This document shows, in pieces, positions 21,782 to 32,075 of a stretch of 64,000 nucleotides of DNA. Positions within the stretch are counted from its first letter, which is position 1. The number at the start of each line of letters is the position of its first letter. Below the pieces are notes generated by a model that saw only the letters and a program-made list of their open reading frames with translations, did not search any database and was not told where the DNA came from. Both the position numbers and the translations under genes were made by a program. The stretch is from assembly GCA_024114885.1 (NCBI GenBank), contig CP099421.1, positions 620,001 to 684,000 on the forward strand. Direction: 5' to 3'. This DNA is from Septoria linicola (taxonomy: Eukaryota > Ascomycota > Dothideomycetes > Mycosphaerellales > Mycosphaerellaceae).

Positions 21782-24609
21782 ATGAACCACGCGACATCCT
21801 ACAACATGACTCGGTCGCCGATACAGCTCGACGAAGGCTTCTCGGAAGAGACGCATAGTCAACAGGGCAGCGATACCATGGACGACTCCAACGGCCTTCC
21901 CATCGGCAGCGATGCACATGTTGAACATATCAAGATGCTCAACTCAACAGTTCCTTCCAGTCGAAGACTAGGTGCGTTGGGCATGCTCCGGTCTGGCAGG
22001 CTTGATATCGTGCATGTGTTAACATTGAACGTGCAGAACTGATTGAGGCAATTGCGGCCACGCTTTCCACATCCGAGTTGCTCCTCCTGCACAAGAGAAT
22101 AGGCGCTCTGATCTACTTTGATCCTGTCAAATACCTTCCCACGGAACTAATCTTGAACATCTTCTCCAACTTGTCGCCCCACGATCTACTCACTGCATCC
22201 ACTGTGTCGCGACCATGGAGAGAGGCAACGCAAGACGAGCGGCTATGGCACGACAACTTCTACCGAGAAGGCTGGGCTGTCGAGCGAGTAAAACTGGGCG
22301 AAACTGAACAGCTGGCTAGGCAGAACGGGCCCCGAACCGCAGAACGGATGATGCGCACCAACCGACCTGGCTTCCCACTGAAGCGACGGACGAGTCGCAA
22401 GAGACCGCGGAACGAGGCATTCAGTGAAGACGAGACAAACCGAGCACAGCATGATGAGTCGAGTGTAGTTGGGGAGTTTGGTGACGAGGGTGCGAGTGGC
22501 ATGGAGGGTGTGGAAGTTACTGGCGCATCGGAACCCAGAAATTCGAATGATTCACAAACTTTCATATCCACCGATGGCACTTCCATCGACAGCCAAGGCG
22601 AGCAACAAGATGGGTATGGCAAGGATGTGCGGGAACATGGCTCTGCGTTGGTACTCAGTCCACGCGTGTTCACCCAGCCGAGCACGGAAAGAGAACAGCC
22701 AAAGGTGAGCTGGCCGTGGCTGTACAAGCAGCGGAGAAGATTGGAGAGCAATTGGGATGCTGGGAAGTATACGACCTTTCGACTGCCCCACCCTGACCAT
22801 GAGTACGAGGGCCACAGAGAGTGTGTGTATACCATACAACACTCCGGCGACGACCTGGTATCAGGATCTCGCGACAAGACGATACGGTGCTGGGATTTGA
22901 GGACGCAGCGACTTCGCATTCCCGAGTTGAAAGGTCACGAGGCGAGTGTGCTGTGTTTACAGTTTGATGCTCGTAAAGGCGATCAGCACGACATCATCGT
23001 CAGTGGAGGCAGTGACAATTACGTGATTGTCTGGAGGTTCTCGACAGGTGAGATCATTCGCAAGATGACAGCTCCGCATTCCGAGAGCGTCCTGAATCTT
23101 CGATTCGACGACCGGTACCTCATAACTTGTTCTAAGGATAAGACCATCAAGATCTGGAACCGTCATGAGATTGCCAATGATGACCCTATTGTCCCTACGC
23201 GCGTACTTCCGGATTTTGCGGATGGTCCATCTCTACTAGCACCTTTCACGCTCCTGGATACACTTTTTGGGCATCAAGCAGCAGTCAATGCGGTTCAGAT
23301 TAGTGACAATGTCATTGTATCTGCATCTGGAGACCGCACTATCAAGTCCTGGGACCTGCACTCGCCCAAAGAGGGTCCGAGTCACCGTAAATCGTACACT
23401 GGTCATACAAAGGGCATTGCGTGTGTGCAGTTCGATGGCCGGAGGATCGTGAGTGGGTCTTCAGATAATTCAGTGCGTATCTTCGACTACGATACTACGG
23501 CGGAAGTTGCCTGTTTGGATGGACACAGCAACCTCGTGCGCACTGTGCAAGCTCGATTTGGCGACATGGACACGGTCACCAACGAAGAGCTCGCCGAGGA
23601 GGCGAAGGAGGCGGATAGGAAATTCCTAAAAGCACTCGACGAAGATCTGCGACCTGTAGAACCGTCGCGCGTGCGCAGGCCTCGAAATACTGGTTCGGGC
23701 AGACCTGGAGACATGCTGAGCTACGGTACCAAGATTCCGCCTGGCGGAGGAGGTAGCAGATGGTCAAAAATTGTCTCAGGATCATATGACGAGACCATCA
23801 TCATCTGGAAGCGCGATCCAAATAAGGCCGGAAAGTGGAGGCCTAATGTGCGTCTACACCAAAGCTCATTGGCATTCGGCAATGGTAACAATCGTGTCCG
23901 CGTCAATGTTGGCGTGACTGTGAACGGAGCACCGCTGAATATGGCCAATCCCGCAGCACAGGGCGTCGAGCCAGCACAAGCAGCCAATGCCACGCAACAG
24001 GCTCACATGATTCTACAACAGGCGCACAACGGTCTAGCCTGGGCCAATGCTGCACTGAACAACGGGAATGCTGGCCATCATGTTCTCCCACACGCGCAGA
24101 TGACCGCTGTTGCAGTCGCCCAAGCCAATCTGAATCAGCAGCTGCAAAATGTGACCGGCCAAGCTCATCAGCAAGCGATTCTGCAGGCTGCCAACGTCGG
24201 CAATCAGGCTGCGCCTATGGCTGCAACTCCTCTTCAAGCACAACAAGCGCCTGCTCAGCCAAATGCCCCTGCACCGCAGCAAGCTCAGCAACTTCCTGGT
24301 GCTCCACCAAACGCCAACAATCCAGCTCCAAACAATGCGCCACCTGTCCCAGCGGCAGCGCAAGGACAGCCACAAGCAGCAGCACCGGTCCCGCCACAAC
24401 CGCACCATCACCACCATGGACATCACCATCATCACGGTCACGGTCATGGTCACGGCGTTCGCACAGAGTCAAACCGTGTCTTCAAGCTGCAATTTGACGC
24501 CCGCCGAATCATTGCTTGTAGTCAAAACAAGGTCATCGTGGGCTGGGATTTTGCAAATGGGGACAAAGACTTAGAGTGGATAGGCGACTGGAGCAGGGAG
24601 ACAAACTGA
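21782..24609 (+). CDS. F-box/WD40 repeat protein, SCF substrate receptor (FWD-1-like)
   Basis: Two exons, 21782-21971 and 22037-24609 (65-nt intron), 920 residues. The F-box is at about 94-140 (YLPTELILNIFSNLSPHDLL). WD40 blades begin near residue 318: typical closings are DKTIRCWDL, DNYVIVWRF, DKTIKIWN, DRTIKSWDL, DNSVRIFDY and DETIIIWKR. Blade six is split by an acidic insertion of about 80 residues. An Ala/Gln/Asn-rich linker with a His/Gly cluster precedes a last blade-like segment (KVIVGWDF). F-box/WD40 proteins recruit phosphorylated substrates to Skp1-cullin ubiquitin ligases. The overall plan resembles Neurospora FWD-1 and beta-TrCP relatives, but orthology needs a search, so no symbol is given. 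The splice restores LIEAIAATLSTSELLLLH in phase. Confidence 0.85.
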
Positions 24610-25440
24610 TCCAGCGTGGGCCTGGTAAGAAAGTGCTAGGCAGCAAGATGAACCAACGCTATAGACAGCATCACAAGGAAAGAAATGCTCAAGTGCATTA
24701 GATCGCAAACTATAATTCACAGCCTAAGATCTTCAGTCGTTCAGACACCTGTCAAGACAGCAGGTATACGTACTCGATTCGGTCTGAGCCGGCATACCCT
24801 AAAGGATGGTTCGTGGTTGCTCTACAAGATGTGCAGATGTTCAGAGTTTGCGCCGCCTCGTGTCGAGTCCGATCATATTGGACGCTGCACGGCTCCTGAC
24901 TCGTCTACTTAGACAGCGCAGTCACGTCACGCCGACATGCACTGATCTGGGGTCATGGACGAACGGCTCACACCTCTGAGCGCTGGACAGAGTCCACAGA
25001 CTCAACACGAGCTTTGCTGTACTGTCACGCGAATATCGGCCTTACATGATCACACACCTAGCTGCCGGTATGCCCAATGAGGAGAGCCTCCTCTTTCCCT
25101 GTGAACTATGATTCAAGAAATGGCCAGTCGTCCGAGAAGCTCTTGGGAGACCACCTTCACGAAGCAATCAGCTGCGTCATGAGCCCTAAGCCGATAAACT
25201 CTATACCAGGCAGACGCGAGGCTTGAGAGGGGCTCGTTGCATGGTCTGACCACATATTTGAACGAGATATACGAGGTGCGCTGGCTATAATCCAGAAATG
25301 ACCATTGCATTGCCCTACAACGTTCACTCATCATAAGTCAGCAGCTTACTCACGGTAGCATTATAAACAGGTAGTCTCGCCACCCGAGTGTCGACACTAG
25401 AGAGCATTATACCGAACAGCACTTGCTACCTACTATAAAC
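24610..25440. other. Intergenic, no gene seen
   Basis: Downstream of the F-box/WD40 gene and upstream of the methyltransferase, both plus strand. Only short ORFs. A tataaac stretch immediately precedes the methyltransferase ATG, but at that spacing it is not a TATA box. Confidence 0.45.
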
Positions 25441-26400
25441 ATGGCCACCACTCGCAGCGACAGCGTAGCAGAAACCTACATTTCCAACGATCCCAAGTAC
25501 CACACCCACAAAGATGCCGCTTATGTCCTCCCTAACGACAACGTCGAGCACGAACGCCTCGAAGCACAAGCCAAACATCTCCAAGCCATCATGAACAACG
25601 AGATCATCCACTCGCCCATCTCTAAAGACCTCGGAAAAGATCGTGAAGCAAGAATCCTCGACATAGGCTGCGGCACAGGTATCGTCACCGACTATCTCGG
25701 TGCCCGCTTCCCTCACGCTCAAGTTTATGGACTCGACATTTCCCCCGTCCCAATTCACATTCGTCCTTCGCACCCCCCAAACGTGCACTTCCTCCAAGGA
25801 AACATCGTGACCAACACATCTCCCTCCTCCTGGCTTCCCCAATCCCCATCCTCTGCTCCCCTGCAGTCCGAAGATAAATTCGACCTCATATTTTCCCGCC
25901 TCCTCGTCTGCGGCATGACATCCTGGCCCGACTACATCTCCTCCGTGCACTCCCTCCTCGCACGAGGCGGCCACATCGAACTCCACGACATTGACTGGAC
26001 ATGGTACTCTTCCAAATCCCCCACCCCCGAAATTCCCATCTCCGACTCCTCCCGCTGGCTCAACGCTTGCAAAAAGGCCGCTCTCAAGAAAGGCATGGAC
26101 TGGGAAGCTCCCAGTCACTTTTCCACTTACCTGTCCTCAGCGGGCTTCAAAGATATCACCGTGAAGAAATATAAATGGATTCATGGCGGACAGTGGGAGA
26201 CAGATCCCGTGTGGAAGGCTTGGGGGGATTTTGTGGTCGAGGAGATACAAGGACTCGGGTGGCATGTGATTCCTAGGACGTTGGAGGGGGAAGGGTATAG
26301 TGAGGAGGAGATTAGAGTGTTTCGGGAGGAGATGTTGAGGGATTTTGAGGCGGAGGAGGGGAAGTATTGGGAGATGAGTGTTGTTACGGGGAGAAAGTGA
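25441..26400 (+). CDS. Class I SAM-dependent methyltransferase
   Basis: A 319-residue intronless gene. The start was placed at 25441 (MATTRSDSV) because the frame to 25423 begins with TTG and the chosen ATG has a good context. Motif I is canonical (ILDIGCGTGIVTDYL), followed by the acidic loop (VYGLDISPVP), the post-I region (DKFDLIFSRLLVCGM) and HIELHDIDW. This is the layout of fungal UMTA/LaeA-type and secondary-metabolism methyltransferases, whose substrates cannot be read from sequence. No biosynthetic cluster genes flank it, so a tailoring role is not supported by context. Codon usage changes abruptly: most of the gene is C-ending and pyrimidine-rich, while the last 120 nt contain 58 G and only 3 C. 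Confidence 0.82.
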   Translation: MATTRSDSVAETYISNDPKYHTHKDAAYVLPNDNVEHERLEAQAKHLQAIMNNEIIHSPISKDLGKDREARILDIGCGTGIVTDYLGARFPHAQVYGLDISPVPIHIRPSHPPNVHFLQGNIVTNTSPSSWLPQSPSSAPLQSEDKFDLIFSRLLVCGMTSWPDYISSVHSLLARGGHIELHDIDWTWYSSKSPTPEIPISDSSRWLNACKKAALKKGMDWEAPSHFSTYLSSAGFKDITVKKYKWIHGGQWETDPVWKAWGDFVVEEIQGLGWHVIPRTLEGEGYSEEEIRVFREEMLRDFEAEEGKYWEMSVVTGRK

Positions 26401-27051
26401 GGAGATTTGCAAAGGGGGGAGGGGAATGGGATGCAGCGGGTGGGAGTGTCGATAAGACAAAGTGAGATTGTTGAGAACAGAAAGAAAGAATGTCCATATG
26501 GTATACGACGTCGTGAGTCCTTATGTTGTACTTTTGCATTGTTCGGGTACATCATGTTTCGACATTGAGGGCGCCACGATGAGTACAGTGTTCGTTTCGG
26601 TCATCATTATATTCATCTTCGTTAAGTGCTGAGCTCGTGTCCTATGGCCTTGTATGCTCAGGATGATGTTGCCGTGCGAGAACGCAAATCGTTTTGCCGT
26701 TGTCATAGGCCGCGTCGGATAACTGTACGCAGTAAAGCAGCCTATCTGACGTTCAAGGTCTTGGTTGCATTCATCGGCTCCAGAGTGCAGTGGTTCAGCA
26801 CATCTGACGCGGCTTGGGAGCGACTGCCTCCAATAAAGAACACACGATCTTCGGATGATGTAGAACCGGGGCTGTCGACTGACTTAGTGACCAGAAGATT
26901 TACGGTCGATTCGTAGTGGGGCCGTTGATATCCTTTCCGCCTCTGGAAGGACCTTGAATGAGGGTGGTGTGGTACCAGATACCAGATACTGGATAGTATG
27001 TTATTAAGTAGAGATCATTGAATCATCGGATCATTCGTCATTCAGCGTTCA
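26401..27051. other. Convergent intergenic, no gene seen
   Basis: 3' regions of the methyltransferase (+) and Oma1 (-). No supported ORF. Confidence 0.45.
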
Positions 27052-28260
27052 TCACCTCCATCCACTACCATTGCTGAGTCCGAATCTTTCCAGATCAGCC
27101 GCTCGCGTAAATCCGCCAACATAACCCTTTATATTGGAACATCCACCCTCGGCCATCTTCTCTTCAGCCTTTGGCAACCACCCTCGGATCTTCTCCATCC
27201 TGTTATGACTGCTTGGATGCGTGCTCATAAACTGCGGCGGTGCACCGCCCATCTTTTTCTCCTCCTCTTCCATTCTTGTCCACAACCCAACCGCCGCCTC
27301 TGGGTCAAAACAGCTTTCTGCCATCATCAACAGCCCGATATAGTCAGCCTCCGCCTCTTGACTCCTGCTCCCCGGCAGGCTGAACGCAATCTGTCCCAAG
27401 TATCCCGTGATTCCTGGGTCAACACCAAACACGAGCGAGACCAGACTCAGTCCCACCAGCCAAAAACTCTGGCTCACCCTCTCCGCAGCATGATGAGCGA
27501 CGTTGTGCGCAATCTCATGTCCTAGCACAGCAGCCAACCCATCTTCTCCCTGGCACACATCTAGTATACCTCTGAATACAAAGACCTTACCACCCGGCAC
27601 CACGAACGCATTCTTCATATCGTCGTCAATCACATGAATCTCCCACTCTTCGTCCTCCAATCCACTATGCGGTAGCAACCTCGTCAGAACCCTCTGAACC
27701 ATACGATGTTCCTTCGAATAGCTCGGCATGATTTTGCGTCCGAATTCTTCTTGCACTTGCTGGAAAGTTTGCTTACCCAGGGCCTTTTCTTGGTCAGCGC
27801 TCACGATATTGAAGCGTCGTCGACCCGATACGGGCACGGTTTCAAGGTTGTATACGTAGATCACTGCGACGCCGCCAGAGAGACCGGCGACTTGGTAGTA
27901 GAAGGTAGGCTGAGCTGCCCAGCGTCTGAAGAGGTTGGAGGCCATCTGGAACTGGGACTGGTTGAACATTGGTCGGGCATATCTGCGCTTCTGTTGTTGA
28001 CTACTTCTTTGCCAGGCGTACTGCCAGTTCGTGCTGTTGCTGCTACCGCCTTTGGGACGCGCTTTCGAGGTGAAGGAAAAGGTGTTTCTTTGCGCGTTTC
28101 GGTAGATATCGTGCCATTGTATTCGTATCGTTGGACGTGATCGCTGGGTGGTGCTGAATGCTGATTGCGAGGCGTAGTGTAGGTTGGAGGTGAAAGTGGT
28201 TCGTGGGACTGCCATGGTCGGCAGCGATGGCCGTATGGCCATCAATATCATTCGCGACAT
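27052..28260 (-). CDS. oma1: Mitochondrial inner-membrane metalloprotease Oma1 (M48)
   Basis: A 402-residue intronless gene. The N-terminus is basic and Ser/Thr-rich, consistent with a mitochondrial presequence, with a hydrophobic stretch at about 119-138 (YYQVAGLSGGVAVIYVYNL) as membrane anchor. The zinc site HEIAH is at about 248-252 within AAVLGHEIAHNVAHHAAE; the third ligand lies in SQEAEADYIGL near residue 302, the M48 E-x-x-x-D pattern. MKNAFVVPGGKVFVFRGIL precedes the active site, as in Oma1/BepA-type peptidases. Oma1 is a stress-activated quality-control protease that cleaves membrane proteins when the inner membrane potential drops. Length and order fit fungal Oma1. Several ATG codons lie close together at the start (28260, 28248, 28239); the first was used. 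Confidence 0.9.
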   Translation of the reverse strand: MSRMILMAIRPSLPTMAVPRTTFTSNLHYASQSAFSTTQRSRPTIRIQWHDIYRNAQRNTFSFTSKARPKGGSSNSTNWQYAWQRSSQQQKRRYARPMFNQSQFQMASNLFRRWAAQPTFYYQVAGLSGGVAVIYVYNLETVPVSGRRRFNIVSADQEKALGKQTFQQVQEEFGRKIMPSYSKEHRMVQRVLTRLLPHSGLEDEEWEIHVIDDDMKNAFVVPGGKVFVFRGILDVCQGEDGLAAVLGHEIAHNVAHHAAERVSQSFWLVGLSLVSLVFGVDPGITGYLGQIAFSLPGSRSQEAEADYIGLLMMAESCFDPEAAVGLWTRMEEEEKKMGGAPPQFMSTHPSSHNRMEKIRGWLPKAEEKMAEGGCSNIKGYVGGFTRAADLERFGLSNGSGWR

Positions 28261-28674
28261 TATTTCGTGTGATGAAAACAGGGCGTGGGTCAGAGAAGTG
28301 TTTTCGAGTCATTGTCATGGTATGAGTGTCTACGTGAAAGTGACGATACGCGCCTTGCGGCATTAATCGGAGCTAAGAATGTTGTATAACAATGCGGTCA
28401 TCGGATGGAGCGTGGAAGATGAGAGAAGTATGACCAAAGCCATTTCATTACCAAACAATGCATTTCGCTCGCGTTCATTATCTACCACGCTTACCGGTAC
28501 GAAGAGCTTGTAAACCGGCGCTTCCCAAGTCCTCTCCCCTCGTAGTCCAGTCACCCGGAACGCCTTCGCTAAGTCACTTCCCATCCTTACCATTAGCGCC
28601 TCGTGATATCCGTAAAGTGTTGTACTGTTCGTAGCCCAAGTATGCACTGAAGAACTGGTATTGATTGGATGATC
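28261..28674. other. Intergenic, no confident gene
   Basis: Lies between Oma1 and the RING protein, both minus strand. A 94-codon frame (28363-28647, -) begins with GTG and has no domain; it is probably the RING gene's 3' UTR. Confidence 0.4.
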
Positions 28675-30417
28675 CTACTCATCGGACATGATGGCATCCT
28701 CCTCGCGGTCAGCATCACCCTCCTCACCTGCACCTGCATCATCCTCATCTCCATCGGCTTGATCCGTTTCAGTAGTCGCTTCCGCGCGTGCAAATTCAGC
28801 CTGCAATCTGGCAATAGCTGTCTCCGTGCGCCAGCCAGCTCGATCTTCGCGTGCGGTCGAGAAGATGATCTCCAGCATTGTCGTGTCTACCTCTCGGATA
28901 TTGATGCTCTCCTCAAATCCCAACGACTTAAGCGCTTCTTTCAGGCTCATCCGCCGCATGGCCACCGTGTGGTTTCGTTCTTTCTCTTTCTCCTCAGCGT
29001 CGTCGTCGGCCACAACTTTACGGCAAATTGGGCAGTTGCTAAATTGACGTAGCCAGGTCAAGATGCAATCCTCGTGAAAACTGAAGTGGCCGCAGGGTAG
29101 CTCCACCAGCAGCGAGTCTGCCTGAAAGCCTTCTTGGTCGATACAGCATTTCTCCTGATCTATGGCGAGGGTCACCTCACTGGGTTTCTTCCGTGGCAGG
29201 GCAGCAAGAGTCTCCTCAGACGCAGGCCGGAGCTGCACGTTCCTGTTTGGATCATTTGCCTCATCCCAATCTTCATACTCGCTCAGCTCATCACCATCGA
29301 GATCTTCGTCAGACTGCATGTCCGTGAACCCGTGTCCCCACTTCCGCTCATCGAACTGGATGTATCTGTAGCCGCCAATGGTTGTGGCCAGAACCGTCCG
29401 ACGTCTCGAGAGCCTGCCGTAGTACTCCACCACCTCACCAAAGTCAGCCATCGATGTCATGACTTTGTTTTGCAATGCCTGTTGCTCCCTTAGCAGATCT
29501 GCTCCCATACACACTGGGCACAGCGGCTTTTGCAGACTCTCGGGAACTTGACCAACGTTTTGCTCGTACAGTAGCATTTCTGGTTCGTAATCTTTGATCA
29601 TGTCGGGCAAACGAGTAATTTCGTCCAGGAATCCATCAGTGCAGCCTTCGATACAGCGGTCCAAGTCGCTGATCTTTCCTCGCACATAGTCACCGGAAGG
29701 GTTGACCATGAAGGAGAACAGATTGCCAGAAGCAATATCAGTGATGTTTGTAAGATCGTCGAACGGAGCCACGCAATGATGCGAAGCTTCGCATTGGCTG
29801 CCATAGATGTGAAAGACACGGCTTCCAGGCGTCGTGCTGATCTTCTCACTGAACTGGAGTGGCACCAGATTGATTTCAGTAACGTTGCTAGTCGTGTCAT
29901 CCTTGGTGACATTCACAACCATGAACATTGTTGGTGCAAAGGGCGTGGTATCAGTCGACTCGAGCTGGTCGTTCATTTCGTCGGCGGATGTCTGAGCATT
30001 CTGCGCTACAGTGTCTGAAGCAGCTGCAGAGCCCTCCACGGCTGCGACAGGCTCATCTGACCCATGCTGTGCGCGGTCGCCAATTTCTGAGTCCTCGCCC
30101 TCATCTTCGCCAGGTTGATCGTCGTCGCTGCCGTCTCCTTCGTTCTCAGACTCCTCTTCTTCGTCTTCGTGGTCCTCTTCCGAGTCATATGAATCGTACG
30201 GCTGTAACTTCTGTATGAAGATGAGGTTGCCGACCACGACGCCTTCAAGTGCAGCATTCTGGGCTTCAGTGAAACCTTCTATGGCGGACATATTGAGTGT
30301 CGGCTGCTTGCGCGTTCTGCGATATTCGAGTCTGCGTCGCGCGTTCTGCTCCGCAGCGGCTGTGTAGTCAATAGAAGTCTTACCAAGAGATGCAAGTAGT
30401 GCCTGAAGCGCGAACAT
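28675..30417 (-). CDS. RING-type zinc finger protein, putative E3 ubiquitin ligase
   Basis: A 580-residue single-exon gene. A long Asp/Glu-rich stretch covers about residues 75-115, the middle region (MFMVVNVTKDDTTSNVTEINLV, SRVFHIYGSQCEA) matches no domain I know, and a C-terminal RING lies near residues 425-475: LPCGHFSFHEDCILTW and FSNCPICRK. The first zinc-ligand pair, normally C-x2-C, reads C-C-I-D (codon for the Asp at 29137-29139), so one Cys is replaced by Asp. Asp can ligate zinc in some RINGs (Rbx1 has one, at another site), so activity is possible but unproved. A lone CPVCMG lies earlier. The tail is Glu/Asp-rich. An alternative start is the internal MSAIEGF. Substrates unknown. 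Confidence 0.78.
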   Translation of the reverse strand: MFALQALLASLGKTSIDYTAAAEQNARRRLEYRRTRKQPTLNMSAIEGFTEAQNAALEGVVVGNLIFIQKLQPYDSYDSEEDHEDEEEESENEGDGSDDDQPGEDEGEDSEIGDRAQHGSDEPVAAVEGSAAASDTVAQNAQTSADEMNDQLESTDTTPFAPTMFMVVNVTKDDTTSNVTEINLVPLQFSEKISTTPGSRVFHIYGSQCEASHHCVAPFDDLTNITDIASGNLFSFMVNPSGDYVRGKISDLDRCIEGCTDGFLDEITRLPDMIKDYEPEMLLYEQNVGQVPESLQKPLCPVCMGADLLREQQALQNKVMTSMADFGEVVEYYGRLSRRRTVLATTIGGYRYIQFDERKWGHGFTDMQSDEDLDGDELSEYEDWDEANDPNRNVQLRPASEETLAALPRKKPSEVTLAIDQEKCCIDQEGFQADSLLVELPCGHFSFHEDCILTWLRQFSNCPICRKVVADDDAEEKEKERNHTVAMRRMSLKEALKSLGFEESINIREVDTTMLEIIFSTAREDRAGWRTETAIARLQAEFARAEATTETDQADGDEDDAGAGEEGDADREEDAIMSDE

Positions 30418-30780
30418 GCGCTCCGTACGGCGTGCAATCTAGTCGTGGTGGTGGGTTCGGAAGGTGTGTCAGTGGCCGAGAAGCGGAAGGGACAGGGCTC
30501 GCTTATGAGCTAAGCTCATGCAGGGACCTGACGCAGGTGAAGGGACGTGAAGTGAAGCTGTCTAGAAGCGTTCGTGAATAGTTGGTTCTGCGGTGCGTGG
30601 GAATTTGACTCTGTGCTACAGTCAGAAGTTACAAGACTCAAAATGATTTTGTGGTGGCGAAGCGGCAGCCTTGCCGCGCCCCAATTCCAGGCAACCGCAG
30701 CCACGCTCACACCTCGCGCGTAGGTTGTCACACAGCCTTGTCATACAGCGCCTATGTTCAAACCGTCTTCGGAACACATT
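30418..30780. other. Intergenic, no gene seen
   Basis: 5' region of the RING gene and 3' region of ETF-beta, both minus strand. No supported ORF. Confidence 0.45.
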
Positions 30781-31605
30781 TTACAGTGCGCCGAGCTCCT
30801 TGAGCTTCGAGATCAGGCCATCGACGTCCTCGACCTTGCCACCACCTTCTCTGGCTGGCGGCTCGGCAACCTTGACTGTCTTCAGCCTCTTCTCGCCATC
30901 AAGCCCATAGTCCTTAAGCGTCTTCTTCTCCAACGGCTTCTTCTTCGCCTTCATAATATTCGGCAAGCTTGCATATCTCGGCTCGTTCAATCTCAGGTCA
31001 GTTGTGAGGATCATCGGTAGCTTTGCCTTCAATGTCTCCACACCACCGTCCACCTCCCTCGTAACTGTGACAGCTCCATCTTCTGCGATATCGACCTTGC
31101 TGATCGACGTCGCCTGTGGCCAGTTCAACAATCCAGCGAGCATCTGCCCCGTCTGGTTGGCATCATCGTCGATGGACTGCTTCCCTAGGATGACCAGATT
31201 CCTGTCTTCCTGCTCCACCACTTTCTTCAGCAGTTTAGCAACACCCAGAGGCTCAAGCTCAACTTTGTCTTCTTGCACCAGAATGCCGCGATCTGCGCCC
31301 ATCGCCATCGCCGTCCTCAGAATGTCCTGGCTCTTCAGTGGCCCAGCGGAGAAGGCGAGGATGTCTTCTACGGGCTTCTTCGCCTCGCGCATTCGCACGG
31401 CTTCCTCGATCGATAGTTCATCGAAAGGATTCATCGAGTGCTTTACATTCGTTTCGACGCCCGTCTGGGCTTTGTTGACGCGCGGTTTGACCTATGATCA
31501 TGGCATCAGTGCTGGCTACAGTGTGCGCTGTTGTTAGGGATGTGTCCCTACAGCATAATCAATGACCCGCTTGACAGGCACCAATATCCGTAGTTTTGTG
31601 GCCAT
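30781..31605 (-). CDS. Electron transfer flavoprotein beta subunit
   Basis: Two exons: 31605-31552 and 31491-30781 (60-nt intron), 254 residues, the normal length. The short first exon encodes MATKLRILVPVKRVIDYA, and the joined reading continues VKPRVNKAQTGVETN...MNPFDELSIEEAVR, the conserved ETF-beta N-terminus. The family's nucleotide-binding core follows (LVILGKQSIDDDANQTGQM), and the C-terminus has the AKKKPLEKKTLKDYG segment typical of ETF-beta. With ETF-alpha, the matrix flavoprotein carries electrons from acyl-CoA and other dehydrogenases to ETF-ubiquinone oxidoreductase. The branched-chain acyl-CoA dehydrogenase upstream of MCC in leucine breakdown uses ETF, a loose functional link to the MCC alpha gene in this window. 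Confidence 0.94.
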
Positions 31606-32075
31606 CTTTTCTATTGCTCAAGTTCAATACAACTTGTGTTCGGACTGGTGCCGTCAAAGCAGACGTCAGTACGGCAATCCGATTTCGGCTCAAGAAACAG
31701 CTTGCAGAGCCGAGGACAAGGGCGCGCCCACAACGGGCAGCCTGACGCCATGCACATGAAAGGCACTGAACTATGCACAACTTCGAGACATGGAAGAACA
31801 GTCCAGGTCGCCCCGGCTGATTCATAACTAAAACTACATCGAATACAAGCTGCAGAATGGCATAAAACTCGTGGCATCTCATGTTCAAATCGATGTCGAC
31901 ATTGAGCGTATTACTTTCTTTTTTCTTCTACCTGTCATTCGTCCCGGACGCCGCTCGTGTATGCGCGAATCTATGCAGCGTATGTCCATACCAGATAGCC
32001 AGAATGCTGCGTGGACTCACCCAAAAAGTGAAGTATAGCGTTGCGGGTTGGCAGGCTCGATGCTCAACTACTCAC
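31606..32075. other. Intergenic, no gene seen
   Basis: Upstream of ETF-beta and downstream of the two-RRM gene. The latter's TAG at 32076-32078 is followed at once by GTGAGT on the minus strand, a possible donor for a 3' UTR intron. No other feature. Confidence 0.4.

Noticed and set aside
22260..22919. 219-codon minus-strand frame
   Set aside because: Shadow of the F-box/WD40 gene.
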